From: G963675935 sp963803125 | Lineage (GTDB): Bacteria > Planctomycetota > Planctomycetia > Pirellulales > Thermoguttaceae | Length of the DNA: 64,000 nt | Assembly: GCA_963803125.1 (NCBI GenBank) | Contig: CAWDLR010000003.1 | Location: 62,001-126,000, forward strand | Direction of reading: 5' to 3' | Shown: positions 44,301 to 55,677 of the stretch, piece after piece | Position numbering within the stretch: the stretch's first letter is position 1 | Layout of the letters: the number at the start of each line of letters is the position of its first letter | Notes under the pieces: model-generated | What the model was told of the DNA's origin: nothing | Databases searched by the model: none | What the model saw: only the letters and a program-made list of their open reading frames with translations | Position numbers and translations under genes: made by a program

Positions 44301-46626
44301 TTTTGCCGTAGCCGACTTTGGCTTTACCGATCCCAATGACACCCCGCCGAACAACTTCTACCGCGTCGAGATCACGACGCTGCCGGCCAGCGGCACGTTG
44401 GAGCTCAATGGCACGGCGGTGACGGCCGGCCAGTTCGTCAACGTTACCGACATTACGGCGGGCAACCTGACGTTCACCCCCGCAGCCAACGCCAACGGCA
44501 GCCCCTATGCGAGCTTTACCTTCCAGGTGCAGGACGACGGCGGCACCGCCAACGGCGGCGTCGATACCGATCCCACGCCGAACACGATGACCGTCAACGT
44601 CACCAGCGTCAACGACGCGCCGGCGGGAACGGACAAGACCGTCACGACGCCGCACGGCACGTCGTACACCTTCAGCATGGCCGATTTCGGCTTCACCGAT
44701 CCCAACGACAACCCGCCGGACGACTTGTACCGGGTGGAGATCACCACGCTGCCCACCAACGGGACGTTGAAGCTCGACGGTGCGGCGGTGACGGCGGGCC
44801 AGTTCGTCAACGTGACCAAGATCATCGGCGGCAAGCTGACCTTCGACCCCGGCAGCGGCGAAGGCAACGCCTATGCGAGCTTCACCTTCCAGGTGCAGGA
44901 CGACGGCGGCACGGACAACGGCGGCGTCGACACCGATCCGACTCCCAATACGATGACGATCAACGTCGGCGGCACGAGCTCGGTCGTCGGTTTCGTCTAT
45001 TGCGACAACGACAACGACGGCGTTTACACCGGCAACGCCACCGTCCCCAACGTCACGGTCACCCTGCAATACCAGGGCAACGCCGGGCAGTGGCAGAACT
45101 GGACAACTAGCCCCTACCGGCAGACGAACAGCGCCGGCTGGTACGGTTTCAACGGTTTGCCGGCCGGCACGTATCGGGTGATCATGACGCAGCCGGTGGC
45201 TTTCACCGCGGGTGGAGCGCTGGACCCGACCACCAAGACGTTCAGCCTGGCCTCCGGTGCGCAGCAAGTCGAGAACTTTGGCGTGGGCGGGCTGCAGCCC
45301 CAGTACATCTCCCGGCGGTTGATGCTGACCTCGACGCCCAGCATGTCGCAGATCGTCAGCGAATTGAACCTCCCGCCGGTTGTGGATCTGAATGGGGCGG
45401 CCTCAGGCAGCGGCACGTCAACCAAGTTCTACGGCGGCGGCGGCGCAATCACGATTGCGTCCGCCGGAACCATTTCCGATTCCGACAGCCCGACGCTCAC
45501 TTCGCTGACCGTGACGATCACGAATCTCTACGACGGCGCCGCCGAACTGCTGGACGCCAACGTGGCGGGCACAAGCATCTCGAAGTCCTATGCGAACGGC
45601 GTGCTCCGGCTGACGGGCGTAGCCCCGGTCGCCGACTACATGGCGGTCCTCCGCAGCGTCAGCTACAACGACACGGCCACCACGCTCTCCGCCCCGACCA
45701 TCGTCCGCTCCGTCACCTTTGTGGCCAACGACGGGTTGGCGTCGAGCACGGTGGCGAAAGCGAGCATCAGCGATCCGCCGGCGCCGTCGTCGGTGAAGTC
45801 GTCCGCAGCGACGGCCGCGGCGACGGCGCAAGTGGCGTCACCGCCCGCCGCTGTTGTCAGCCCACAGCAGAATGTTGCGGCGGCGACCTCCGTAACGGCG
45901 GTCTCGACACAGGCCGCTCCCGCAACGAATGCGACAGCGGCAGTTGCCCAGAGCGATCCAATCGTGGTGAGCCCGCAGGAAGCGGCGCCGCCGGTTGCAG
46001 CTACTAGTCTTGCGAATGTCGCCGTTACCGCGACGCCGGCCGCGGTGGTCACGGATACCGCGCCGGTGCTGGACGTTCCGCAGGCGACACCAGAACCGGC
46101 GGCGAGCGTCGTTCGCAACGGCAGCGAGGTTGTCGTCACCGGCACGCCGGGGAACGACACGTTCGAGTTCGTCGCCGGGGCGACGGAGAACACCGTGATC
46201 GTGCAAGGTCAAAGCTACGTCTTTGCGGCCGCCGAAGTGAGCGCGTTCCGTTTTGTCGGCGGCGGCGGGAACGACACGGCGAAGTTGACCGCCTCGGGAC
46301 TCGCCAGCCTCGCCGAGACCGCTCAGCTTCAGCCCGGCTCGGCGATGTTGCAGGGCGCCGGCTACACGGTCGAGGTGACCGGCGTGCAGAACGTCGCCAT
46401 CGACGGCCGCGGCGAAGGCGTGCAGGCCGCGCTGTTCGATTCAGCCGGCGACGACTCGCTGGTTGCCGAGGGGGACGTGGCTTCGTTGTCGGGCGACGGC
46501 TTCGTCGAGACGGTCTCCGGCTTCAACCGCGTGCAGGCCTCGGCACTCGCCGGCGGCCACGACACGCTGCGGGAGCTGGCCTTCGACCATCTGCTGGAGA
46601 CCGTGGGCAACTGGATCGAAGTTTAG
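41357..46626 (+). CDS. Giant LEPR-XLL exported protein with eight cadherin-like repeats (single-base frameshift)
   Basis: About 1756 residues if one base is restored. ATGs at 41357 and 41369 are both possible starts. The LEPR-XLL signal (LRCEQLEARMLLSGD) is at about residues 42-56. From 42031 to about 44970 there are eight 123-residue repeats, each beginning NxAPxGTD-TV and ending TPKTMTI-V; units 1 and 2 are almost identical in DNA (369-bp period). Then follow an SdrD-B-like domain (VVGFVYCDNDNDGVYTG), another cadherin-like unit, an Ala-rich linker and an RTX-like end with GTPGNDTFEF. The frame breaks in the T5 run at 41992-41996; six Ts would make it continuous. Surface adhesion is inferred. 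Confidence 0.85.
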
Positions 46627-48301
46627 AAGCGGTATTCCAGGCCGACGTTCAGGCCTTGCGCCAGAAGTCGGTGCTGTGGAAGACGAAGTTCGGCCGCGCC
46701 GCGCCCGCCAGAACGCCGGGCGGGAATTGCGAGGCGTTGATGTCGGTGTTGATCTGATCGCCCGGCCGGGCCACGTTGCTCCAGTACAGGAACGAGTAAC
46801 CTAGCGTCGCCCGCAAGTGGCGGGTGATGTCGAAACCGAGCGTGGCGCCCAGTTCGGGCATGAGCGAGAACTTCGTCTCGTCGTAAGTGCCGATGTTCGT
46901 CGGCAGGGCGAGGATGCCGCCGGTGTAGGTCGTCGTGCCGCCGCCGCGGGGCGTGATCGCCGTCGAGCCGTTGATCGCCACGTGCGCCTGCGTGCTGCCC
47001 AGCGCGAGCTTCATCAACAATTCGAGCGACCAGCGGTGGCAGCGCTGTTGGAAGATGACGCCGATCTCGCCGCCGTTGAATCGGTTCTGCGTGTCGAACT
47101 GATCGGTGGTGACAAACGTGGTCCCGAACGGCAGCGGAGTGTCGCGAGCGATCGAAATCGAGGTCTCGTCGATCAGCAGTCCGTCTTGCAGGTAGGCGTA
47201 GCGGTATCCGCCGACGAGGTCAATCGTGCGGCCGCACTCCTGCACCACGCGGCGGCGCAGCAGGCCCTCGAGCGTCTGGAACTTGTCGGTGCTCACCACC
47301 GAGATCGTCCCGGCGGCGAAGTTGGGAAAGGCCACCAACACCGCGTCCGGTCCCTCGTTGGCGGTCTCGAGGTTGTAGAAAGGCCGGGCGAGGGTCGCGA
47401 AGCTGCCGCTACTCGCTTGGAATTGCGACGATTGGCTGCCGAGGTCGAGGTAGGTCACTTCGAAGCCGAGACTCTGGCAGGGCAGCAGCCAGTAGCCAAG
47501 ATCGATGCGGGCGCCGGAGCGGGCATCGCTGCTGAGGCCCACGCCGTTGCCGACGAGAATCGTCGTCGTCGCTTGATCCAAGCGGCCGGCGACCGTGCGA
47601 TCGGTGCTGGAACTGGTGGTCACCAGCGGCGGCAGGCTGGCGTCGCGGATCCACCAGAGCAGGTAGTCGCCGCGGGCCCAGAGGCGGCCGGCAAACGGCA
47701 ACTCAAACTCGATCAGGTCGCTCTCGCCGTTACAGTCACAGTCCGGACAGCAACCTTCGTCACCGCAGTCGCCGCAGTCGGCGCAGCCGCACCCGCCGCA
47801 ATTTGCATAGCCGCAGCCGTTGCCGCCGCAATTGCCGCCGCCGCAGACTTGGCAGGGGCAACTGCCCTCGGCAAGCGGCGGGGGCGAGGCGCCCATCGGC
47901 TCATCGGCCCATACCGCCACGCCGGCGCATGTCGGCTCGTTGGCCTGAATCATCGCCGGCTGGGGACTGCGATAGGGACCCGCCTGATAGGCCGTCGGCC
48001 GAATCACAGCAGTGCCGGCCGGACGCCGCGCCTGCTGGTACCGATACTGAAGCGGGACAGCCTGGCGAGTCTGATCGCCGGGCTGGGCGGCATACCTGCT
48101 GTGCCACACCGGCACGGGGGCGGCGGGATCGGCGCCGCCGAGGGGCAGCAGCCGCGGCTCGGGGATCGAGGAGTCATACTGGGCGGCCAGAGCCGCCGTC
48201 GAACCCGCGAAACAAACGAAGAGCAGGGCGGCGGTCGCGCAGCGTAGATCAACCGCAATGGTGCAAAGGCGAAGGAGTCCGGGGGATCTGCACGGCAACA
48301 T
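46623..48301 (-). CDS. BBP7-like outer-membrane beta-barrel protein (C-terminal frameshift)
   Basis: About 559 residues after correction, from ATG at 48301, with a signal peptide ending AALAAQ. The second half has alternating beta-strand patterns and blocks such as GRLWARGDYLLWWIRDASLP, RIDLGYWLLPCQSLGFEVTYL (split: RIDLGYWLLP, then FEVTYLDLG) and RATLGYSFLYWSNVARPGDQ, typical of planctomycete BBP7 barrels. As read it ends DFWRKA at 46649. Restoring one base at 46660-46661 gives DFW-AQGLNVGLEYRF, a normal barrel C-terminus with terminal Phe, stopping at 46623-46625. An unusual segment with 14 Cys in about 46 residues lies at about residues 147-192. Confidence 0.85.
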
Positions 48302-48768
48302 GAGTTCTGCTCCCGTCCATGAAAAGTCCCCCTGATGTCCAGATTCTATGCTTGTGGCAGCTCGTTCGGGACCCTATATCGGCCGCCGGGCATTTCTTCA
48401 TTAGCTTTTTTCGCAGAATCTCGTTCTTTTCTGTTCTTTTTCGGCCGTCAGCCTTCAGAGGTCCGCCTTCAGCCGCCAGCTCTCAGCTTCCGACAGCCAG
48501 CTATCGGCTATTGGCTTTCAGGTCCGCATAATCCGACTGGCCAAGCAGGGGGAAATAGGAAGAATATTAGGTTCTAGAGAAAGTGGTCAAATCGCCTAAA
48601 ACAGATTTGCCGAGTATGACGGTAGTAGCAGCGCTGCTGGCTGCGCCGGTTTGTTGGGTGCCGCTGCTGACTCGTTCAGCAGCGCCGGAGCACGGTTGGG
48701 CGAGCCAACCGTGGCATCCGACAACGCAGGCTTCCTCTAGTTGCGGGGACGGTAAGGAGAGCCATATC
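48302..48768. other. Repeat-rich divergent spacer
   Basis: Between the BBP7-like and efflux genes. From 48440 to 48525 there are GCCTTCAG, GCCAGCTCTCAGC and related short direct repeats. The double-hairpin repeat at 48657-48718 follows. No gene or clear promoter is seen. Confidence 0.45.
48657..48718. repeat. Double-hairpin repeat (CTGCTG + CGGTTGG stems), copy 2
   Basis: GGTGCC, CTGCTGACTCGTTCAGCAG, then CGGTTGGGCGAGCCAACCG, then GGCATCC. It has the same design as 37659-37716. Confidence 0.75.
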
Positions 48769-50406
48769 GTGTTCGCGTGCATATTCAGGCGGACTGTGTT
48801 GGCGTTGTCGGTTGGAGCGGTTGTTTCGTTCTGCGGCTGCACGAGCTTGCAGGACTACGTCCACAACGGGTTCAAGGTGGGGCCAAACTACTGCGCACCG
48901 CCCGCCGCCGTGGCCAAACACTGGATCGACCAGATCGACATTCACGCCACGCCGGGGCAGGACATTAGTTGCTGGTGGGCACTGTTTCACGATCCGACGC
49001 TCGATCGGCTGATCGTCTGCGCCTATCGGCAGAACTTAACGCTCCGCGAGGCGGCCTGCCGCATTCTCCAGGCCCGGGCTCAACTGGGAATCGTCAACGG
49101 CAACTTGTTCCCGCAGACGCAAAACGCCACCGGCGGCTACCAGCGCAACGCCAGGAGCCTGAACATCGCCCAAGGAGGATTAGGCGGCAATCAATTCTAC
49201 GATCAGTGGTCCTTTGGCTTCAACCTCGCGTGGGAAATCGACTTCTGGGGACGGCTGCGGCGGGCGATTGCCGCCGCCGAGGCCCAACTCGACGCCTCGG
49301 TCTTCGATTACGATCAGGTGCTGGTCACGCTGCTTGGCGACGTGGCCAGCAACTACGTTGAAATCCGCACCGACCAGGAGCGGCTCCGCTATCTGCGGCA
49401 GAACGTCACCATTTTGGACCTGGTGCTGAAGTGGACGAAGCGGCGAGAGAAGGTCGGCTTCCGCGCCACCCTGCTGGACGTTCACCAGACGGAGAGCAAC
49501 CTGGAGCAGACGATTTCCGGCATATCGCTCTTGGAGATTGACAAGCGGATCGCGGAAAACCGCCTGTGTACCTTGCTGGGAATCCCGCCGGTTGATCTGC
49601 ACAACATGCTCGGCGAGGACATTATCCCCAAGGCGCCGCCGGAAATCGCCATCGGCATTCCTTGCGACCTGCTCCGTCGCCGCCCCGACGTGCGCAGGGC
49701 CGAACGCCTCGCCGCCGCGCAGTCGGAACAGATCGGCATTGCCGAGGCCAATCTCTATCCGGCGTTTACGATCAACGGCACGTTGGGCTGGCAGTCGCAG
49801 AACCTCAACAATCTCTTTACGCCGGCGTCGTTGAACGGCAACGTCGGCCCATCGTTCCAATGGAACCTGCTGAACTACGGGCGAATCGTCAACAACGTCC
49901 GCCTGCAAGAGGCCCGGTTCTGGGAACTGGTGGCGACTTATCAAGAGACGGTGCTGCAAGCCGCTGAAGAGGCGGAGGACGGGTTGGTCACGTTCCTCCA
50001 AGCCCAAGAGCGCACCAGGCATCTGGAAAAGAGCGTGTCGGCGGCCAGCGCAGCCGTCAGAGACATGTTCCTGCCTACCGCGATCGGCCAGCCGGGCTTC
50101 GATTTCAACCGGTTTGCCCTGATCGAGCAGAACCGGGTGACGCAACAGGACCTGCTAGCCCAGTCGAGGGGACAGATCGCGCAGGGGTTGGTTCAGACTT
50201 ACCGGGCGTTGGGGGGCGGCTGGGAGATCAGCCTGCAACCTTGCCCGCCGGTGCCCCCGCCACCGGCCGAGCCCCCGAGCATCGTGCCGGAAGGAACGGA
50301 GGAATTGCAGAAGCTGCGCAACTTGCTGGAGCCGCCCGGCAGCCAGCCACCGCCCCCTACAACAGAACGTCTTCCAACCCCACCGCCGGAACTGCCAAGT
50401 CCGTAA
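48769..50406 (+). CDS. RND efflux outer-membrane factor lipoprotein (NodT-like)
   Basis: A 545-residue protein from GTG at 48769, with AAGGAG 9 bases upstream. The lipobox is in LSVGAVVSFCGC. An upstream open stretch from 48583 is made by the double-hairpin repeat and is rejected. The mature start GPNYCAPPAAVAKHWID and DISCWWALFHDPTLDRL are typical of NodT/OprM-like factors. LLRRRPDVRRAERLAAAQSEQIG and YPAFTINGTLGWQSQ are strong family marks. A Pro-rich tail of about 65 residues is extra. It is the first gene of the efflux operon and provides the outer-membrane channel. Confidence 0.92.
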   Translation: MFACIFRRTVLALSVGAVVSFCGCTSLQDYVHNGFKVGPNYCAPPAAVAKHWIDQIDIHATPGQDISCWWALFHDPTLDRLIVCAYRQNLTLREAACRILQARAQLGIVNGNLFPQTQNATGGYQRNARSLNIAQGGLGGNQFYDQWSFGFNLAWEIDFWGRLRRAIAAAEAQLDASVFDYDQVLVTLLGDVASNYVEIRTDQERLRYLRQNVTILDLVLKWTKRREKVGFRATLLDVHQTESNLEQTISGISLLEIDKRIAENRLCTLLGIPPVDLHNMLGEDIIPKAPPEIAIGIPCDLLRRRPDVRRAERLAAAQSEQIGIAEANLYPAFTINGTLGWQSQNLNNLFTPASLNGNVGPSFQWNLLNYGRIVNNVRLQEARFWELVATYQETVLQAAEEAEDGLVTFLQAQERTRHLEKSVSAASAAVRDMFLPTAIGQPGFDFNRFALIEQNRVTQQDLLAQSRGQIAQGLVQTYRALGGGWEISLQPCPPVPPPPAEPPSIVPEGTEELQKLRNLLEPPGSQPPPPTTERLPTPPPELPSP

Positions 50407-50460
50407 CTGCACCCAAGCCAATGGGCGCAGTAGTTCTTTGCGGTCAAAATGGGGAATTTG

Positions 50461-50530
50461 TTTAGCCGCCGCGTCCACGCGGCGCAGGATCGCTCACAAC
50501 GGCAGCGCCGCGTGGACGCGGCGGCTAAAC
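50461..50530. repeat. Inverted pair TTTAGCCGCCGCGTCCACG
   Basis: The left arm starts at 50461 and the right arm (CGTGGACGCGGCGGCTAAA) ends at about 50529, each also self-complementary around CGCG. Single arms of the family occur at 4670 and 18104. It lies between the outer-membrane factor and the adaptor gene. Confidence 0.85.
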
Positions 50531-50662
50531 GGCTTGGATGTAACCGCCGCAATCCGTTGCCGCTCCCAAGCCGATAGACGGCTTGCTCTTCCTACGATAC
50601 TTCATGTATATTAAGTAATGGGAGCGAGGCAATGCAGTGCAGTCTCTCCAGAGAGCGATCGT

Positions 50663-51865
50663 ATGGATCTGAAACTTGGGCTATGGCTTGCCGTTGGTTG
50701 CGCGTTGCTAGGGGTGACGGCCGTCGGCTGCGGACGAGCGGTGACGGCGGGGGCAGCGGGCCAGGGGCCGGGCATTGCCCCGGGTGACCCCGAGGTGATT
50801 GTGGCCCGGCCGACGGTGAAAACCGTTACCGATTACAAGGACTTCACCGGTCACACCGAAGCGATGCGAAGCGTCGAAATTCGTGCCCGCGTCAGCGGCT
50901 ATCTTGTCGAGGGGCTCAAGGACGGTGGTCCCAACAAAGAGGGGACGGAGGTCAAGCAGGGCGAACTGCTGTTCGAGATCAATCCGCGGAGCTACGAGGC
51001 CGACAAGAGCAAGGCCGAAGCGGCGGTGGCCCAGGCCAAGGCCCATTTCGATCGCTTGTCGAAGGACCTGAAGCGCGCCGAGGAACTATTGCCGAGCCGA
51101 TCGATCGCTCAGGGGGACTACGATCAAATCGCCGGCGACTATCGCGAGGCCGAGGCGGCGATGAAGACGGCGCAGGCCACGCTGCGACTGGCGGATCTGA
51201 ACCTCCAATGGACCAAGGTCTACGCGCCGTGCGACGGCCGGGTGAGCAAGCAGTTGATCGATCCGGGCAACATGGTCCAGGCCGACGTGACGCCGCTGAC
51301 CACGATCGTGACGCTCGACCCGATCTACGCTTACTTCGACATCGACGAGCGGACGCTCTTGGAATTGCGGCGGATGGTGATCGCGCAGCGGGGTTCGCTA
51401 CGGACAGTCCGCGAGGCCAAGCTCAAGGTGTTCTTAGGGCTGGCGGACGAAAAGGACTTTCCGCACGAGGGAATCATTGACTTTGGCGACAATCGCCTCG
51501 ACGTAATGACCGGCACGCTACGGTTCCGCGGCATTTTTCCCAACCCGAAACGGATGCTCTCGCCGGGGATGTTCGCCAAAATCCGCTTGCCCAAGGGGGA
51601 GCCCCACCAGGCGATCCTGATCCCCGAGGCGGCGCTCAACTCGGACCAGGGGCAGCAATACATCTATGTCGTCAACGACAAGAACGACGCGGTCTATCGG
51701 CGGGTGGAGATCGGCTCGCCACAGGGCGACCTGCGGGAAATCAAGAGCGGACTAGCGGCGAACGAGCGGGTCGTGATCGAGGGGCAGCAGCGGGTGCAGG
51801 CGGGGAAACCAGTCAAGCCAATCGAGCGCACGGAACCAGCGAAAGGCAGCAAGGCAAAGCAGTGA
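50663..51865 (+). CDS. RND efflux periplasmic adaptor (membrane fusion protein)
   Basis: A 400-residue lipoprotein from ATG at 50663; lipobox VTAVGC at about residues 20-25. The family pattern is complete: YKDFTGHTEAMRSVEIRARVSGYL (beta-barrel/lipoyl start, split at VEIRARVSGYL), VKQGELLFEINPRSYEA, the alpha-hairpin with paired heptads (about residues 110-175), TKVYAPCDGRVSK and LIPEAALNSDQGQQYIYVV. It bridges the inner-membrane pump and the outer-membrane factor. A single adaptor serves the two pumps that follow. Confidence 0.94.
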   Translation: MDLKLGLWLAVGCALLGVTAVGCGRAVTAGAAGQGPGIAPGDPEVIVARPTVKTVTDYKDFTGHTEAMRSVEIRARVSGYLVEGLKDGGPNKEGTEVKQGELLFEINPRSYEADKSKAEAAVAQAKAHFDRLSKDLKRAEELLPSRSIAQGDYDQIAGDYREAEAAMKTAQATLRLADLNLQWTKVYAPCDGRVSKQLIDPGNMVQADVTPLTTIVTLDPIYAYFDIDERTLLELRRMVIAQRGSLRTVREAKLKVFLGLADEKDFPHEGIIDFGDNRLDVMTGTLRFRGIFPNPKRMLSPGMFAKIRLPKGEPHQAILIPEAALNSDQGQQYIYVVNDKNDAVYRRVEIGSPQGDLREIKSGLAANERVVIEGQQRVQAGKPVKPIERTEPAKGSKAKQ

Positions 51866-51953
51866 TCCTCGCCCTGCGGGTTTATATTAGAGGCCCGTTG
51901 CGGTGGGCGGCGTGCGGTTCCTTCAATTTTTCCCACCTTCGCCCTCACCCCAA

Positions 51954-52008
51954 CCCTCTCCCAAAGGGAGAGGGGACTTCGCGGAAAGACGCTCTCCCAG
52001 AGGGAGAG
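51954..52008. repeat. Hairpins CCCTCTCCCAAAGGGAGAGGG and CTCTCCCAGAGGGAGAG
   Basis: Two palindromes in tandem (51954-51974 and 51992-52008), each followed by GGAC, lie between adaptor and pump genes. Upstream is GCCCTCACCCCAACC. Confidence 0.8.
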
Positions 52009-52032
52009 GGGACGTTGGAAGAACGGTAGGCC

Positions 52033-55000
52033 ATGTTCTCGCGGTTCTTCATCGACCGGCCGATCTTCGCCACCGTGCTTTCGGTGGTGATCACGCTCTG
52101 CGGCGGAATCGCCTACTATCATCTTCCGCTGACGCAGTATCCGCCGGTGGCGCCGCCGCAGGTGTTTGTCCGCTGCACGTACCCCGGGGCCAGCGCCGAC
52201 GTGGTGGCCCAGAGCGTGGCCGCCCCGATCGAGCAGCAGGTCAACGGCGTGGAGAATATGATCTACATGGAGTCGTCGTCGGCCAACGACGGCTCGTACA
52301 ATCTAAGCGTCACTTTCCGGCAGGGAGTGGACCTGAACCTGGCCCAGGTGTTGGTGCAGAACAAGGTAAATCTCGCGCTGCCGATGCTCCCGGACGTGCT
52401 GAAGCGGACGGGCGTGACCACGCGCAAATGGTCCCCCGACATGCTGATGTCGGTGAACATCTATTCGCCGCACGGCCGCTACGATCAGCTCTATCTGAGC
52501 AATTACGCGTTGATGCGGCTCCGCGACGAGATTCTCCGCCTACCGGGGGTCAGCGACGTCAATATCATGGGCCAGCGGGATTACAGCATGAGGATTTGGC
52601 TCGATCCCGACGAGTTGGCTGCCCGCAGCCTGACCGCCAGCGACGTGGTCGACGCCATCCGCGAGCAGAACGTGCAGGTGGCGTCGGGGCGGATCGGGCA
52701 GGAGCCGGTCCGGCCCGGTCAGGAGACGGAGATCACCCTGCGGACGCGCGGCCGGCTGACGAAACCGGAACAGTTCGCCGACATCATTCTCCGCACCACC
52801 CTCGATGGTCGGCTGACACGGCTCCGCGACGTCGGCCGCGTCGAGCTGGGATCGCGGAACGAGGACGTGAGCTGCAAGCTGGACGGCTATCCTTCGGCGG
52901 GCCTGTTTGTCGTGCAGTTGCCGGACGCCAACGCCTTGGACGTCGCCGAGCGGGTCCGCGCAAAATGGACGAACTGGCCAAGGACTTTCCCGACGATCTG
53001 AAATACGGGATTCTCTTCGACACCACGCCCTACACCAGCGAGTGCATCGACGAGGTGTTCAAGGCGCTCCGCGACGCGGTGCTGCTGGTGGCGTTCGTGG
53101 TGCTGCTGTTCCTGCAAAACTGGCGCTCGGCGGTCATCCCGCTGATCGCCGTGCCGGTGGCGATCGTCGGCACCTTCGCGGTGCTCTTAAGCTTCGGCTT
53201 CAGCCTGAACAACCTGACGCTCTTCGGGCTGGTGCTGGCGATCGGCATCGTGGTGGACGACGCGATCGTCGTCGTCGAGGCGGTGGAACATCACATCGAG
53301 AACGGCCTGGCGCCGCGCGACGCCACGATCAAGGCGATGAGCCAGGTCTCCGGGCCGGTGGTGGCGGTGGGGCTCGTCTTGAGTGCGGTCTTCGTGCCCT
53401 GCGCGTTCATCAGCGGGTTGACAGGGCAGTTCTTTCGCCAGTTCGCGCTGACGATTGCCGCCTCAACGGTGATCTCGACCTTCAACTCGCTGACGCTCAG
53501 CCCGGCGCTCTCGGCGCTTTTGTTGCGCGAGCGCGACAAGGAGACGCACGAGGCGTTGCCGCGGCTGGCCTTTCCGCTCTTGGGCGGCTGGCTGGCGTAC
53601 GTGTGGCTCGCGCCGCTGCTGAAGCGGTGCTTGGAACGAATCTGGCCGCTGCTGCCGGCCGGCCTGTTGCCGCGGATCGCACCGGCGACGGGCTGGATCG
53701 CCATCGCCGCGGCGGCGGCCGCAGGAGCGATCGCCGGCTGGCTGATCGCCCGGCCCGCCGGGACGGCGTTGCGGAACGCCTTCCATTGGTTCAACGTCGG
53801 CGTGGTCTCGACCACGAACGTCTACACCCGCGCCGTCGGCGGTTTGTTGCGGGTCAGCGTGATCGTGTTGGTGATCTACAGCGGCCTGTTGTTTGTCACC
53901 TACAAGGGCTTTACCTTCGCGCCGAAGGGATTCATCCCGTCGCAGGACATGGGCTACCTGTTTGCCACGGTGCAATTGCCCGACGCGGCGTCGATCGAAC
54001 GCACGCGGGCGGCAGTGGACCACGCGCAGCGAATCGCGATGGGTCTGAAGGGGGTTAAGCATACGATGGCCATCTCCGGCAACGCTTTCGGCGTGGGCGC
54101 GTCGGGCTCGAACTTCGGCCAGCTCATCCTGATCCTCGACGACTTTAACAAACGGGCGGAACCGGAGTTGTACGTGACCCGGATCGCGGCCGAATTGACC
54201 AGGCGCTGCTTGGCCGAGGTGCCGGAGGCGAAGGTCAACGTGCTGCCGCCGCCGCCGATCCGCGGCATCGGCCGCTCCGGCGGCTTCAAGTTCATGGTCG
54301 AAGACCGCGAGGACGCCGGGGTGAAGGAGTTGCAAGCCGAGACGGATAACCTTGTGGCGAAGGCAAAAGCGTTGCGGCGCGGCGGTGAGCCCTCCGGCAA
54401 AGCCGCCGCACCGATTGCATCCGCCGCGGCGAAGAGCGGTGTGGCGAAAACGGGCGGCGAAAGCGTCGCGGCAAAGGGCAAGCGGGAGACGGGCGGAAAG
54501 GGAGGCGCAGCCGGGCCAATGATGGGCCCGCCGCCGCTGTTGGTGGGACTCTTCACGATCTTCCGCGCCAACGCCCCGCAGCTTTACGTCGATCTGAATC
54601 GCGCAGTGCATGACGATGAACGTAAGGCTGGCCGACGCCTTCGATACGCTGCAAATCTACCTGGGCTCGCTCTACGTCAACGATTTCAACCTCTTCGGCC
54701 GCACCTGGCAGGTCGTGGCTCAGGCCGATGCCGACTTCCGCAACGACGTGGAAGATGTGCGGCAACTGAAAGTCCGCAACCTCAAGGGGCAAATGGCGCC
54801 GATCGGCGCGTTGGCCACGGTGGAGCAGCGGAACGGGCCGTTCATCCTCACCCGCTACAACATGTACGCCGCGGCAGCCATCAACGGCGGGGCCGGGCCC
54901 GGCGTCAGCTCCGGGCAGGCCATCCAATTGATGCAGAATCTGGCCGACCGCGAGTTGCACGCCGGCATGCGCTACGAGTGGACGGAGATGGCCTATCAGG

Positions 55001-55674
55001 AGTTGCAGGCGGGCAACACGGCGATGGGAATCTTTGCCCTGGCGGTGCTGGGGGTCTTCCTGGTGTTGGCCGCCCAGTACGAAAGCTGGTCGCTGCCGCT
55101 GGCGGTGATCCTGGTCGTGCCGATGTGCCTGTTCAGCGCAATCGCCGGGGTGATGATCGGCCATTCGGACGTCAACATCTTTACGCAGATCGGTTTCGTG
55201 GTGCTGGTCGGGCTGGCGAGCAAGAACGCGATTCTGATCGTGGAATTCGCCCGCCGGCAGCGCGAGGCAGGCATGGGCCGCCGCCAGGCGGCGATGGAAG
55301 CCTGCCACCTCCGGCTGCGGCCGATCGTGATGACTTCGCTGGCCTTCATCCTCGGCGTGGTGCCGCTGCTCCTGGCCCAGGGCGCCGGCGCCGAGATGCG
55401 CCGCACCCTGGGATTGGCCGTCTTCAGCGGCATGTTAGGCGTCACCCTGTTTGGCATTTTTCTGACGCCCGTCTTCTTCAACGTCATCAATTGGCTGGGC
55501 CAGACGCGGTTCTTCACTTCGCCGAATACCAGGTTGGCGGGGAGAATCGTGCTGGTCGTCTTGGCATTCCTGTTCTTCTTTCCTTTGGGGCTGTGGATGG
55601 TTTGGCGTTTTGCCAGAAGTTCAAGGCCAAGTTCCGCGCCCGACGAGGATTCGGGCGAACAGACTGACAGGTAA
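52033..55674 (+). CDS. RND (HAE1-type) efflux pump 1, two single-base frameshifts
   Basis: Proton-driven inner-membrane drug/solute pump of about 1213 residues from ATG at 52033 (MFSRFFIDRPIFATVLSVVI). Segment 1 runs to about 52965, where an AAAA run breaks the frame; five As would give AKMDELAKDFP and restore it. Segment 2 holds FLQNWRSAVIPLIAVPVAIV and the TM4 motif GLVLAIGIVVDDAIVVVEAV. A second shift lies near 54600. Segment 3 has YVNDFNLFGRTWQVVAQADA and TM10-12. An extra Gly/Ala/Lys-rich loop (about residues 780-840) is unusual. Its neighbours are the adaptor and pump 2. Confidence 0.9.
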
Positions 55675-55677
55675 TCC

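Noticed and set aside
42559..45267. A 902-residue open frame on the minus strand
   Set aside because: It is antisense to the cadherin-like repeats; its own repeat pattern mirrors theirs, and it has no start context or homology. A high-GC shadow frame.
48583..48768. Upstream extension of the outer-membrane factor
   Set aside because: It is encoded largely by the double-hairpin repeat. A lipoprotein signal with a good ribosome binding site begins at 48769.
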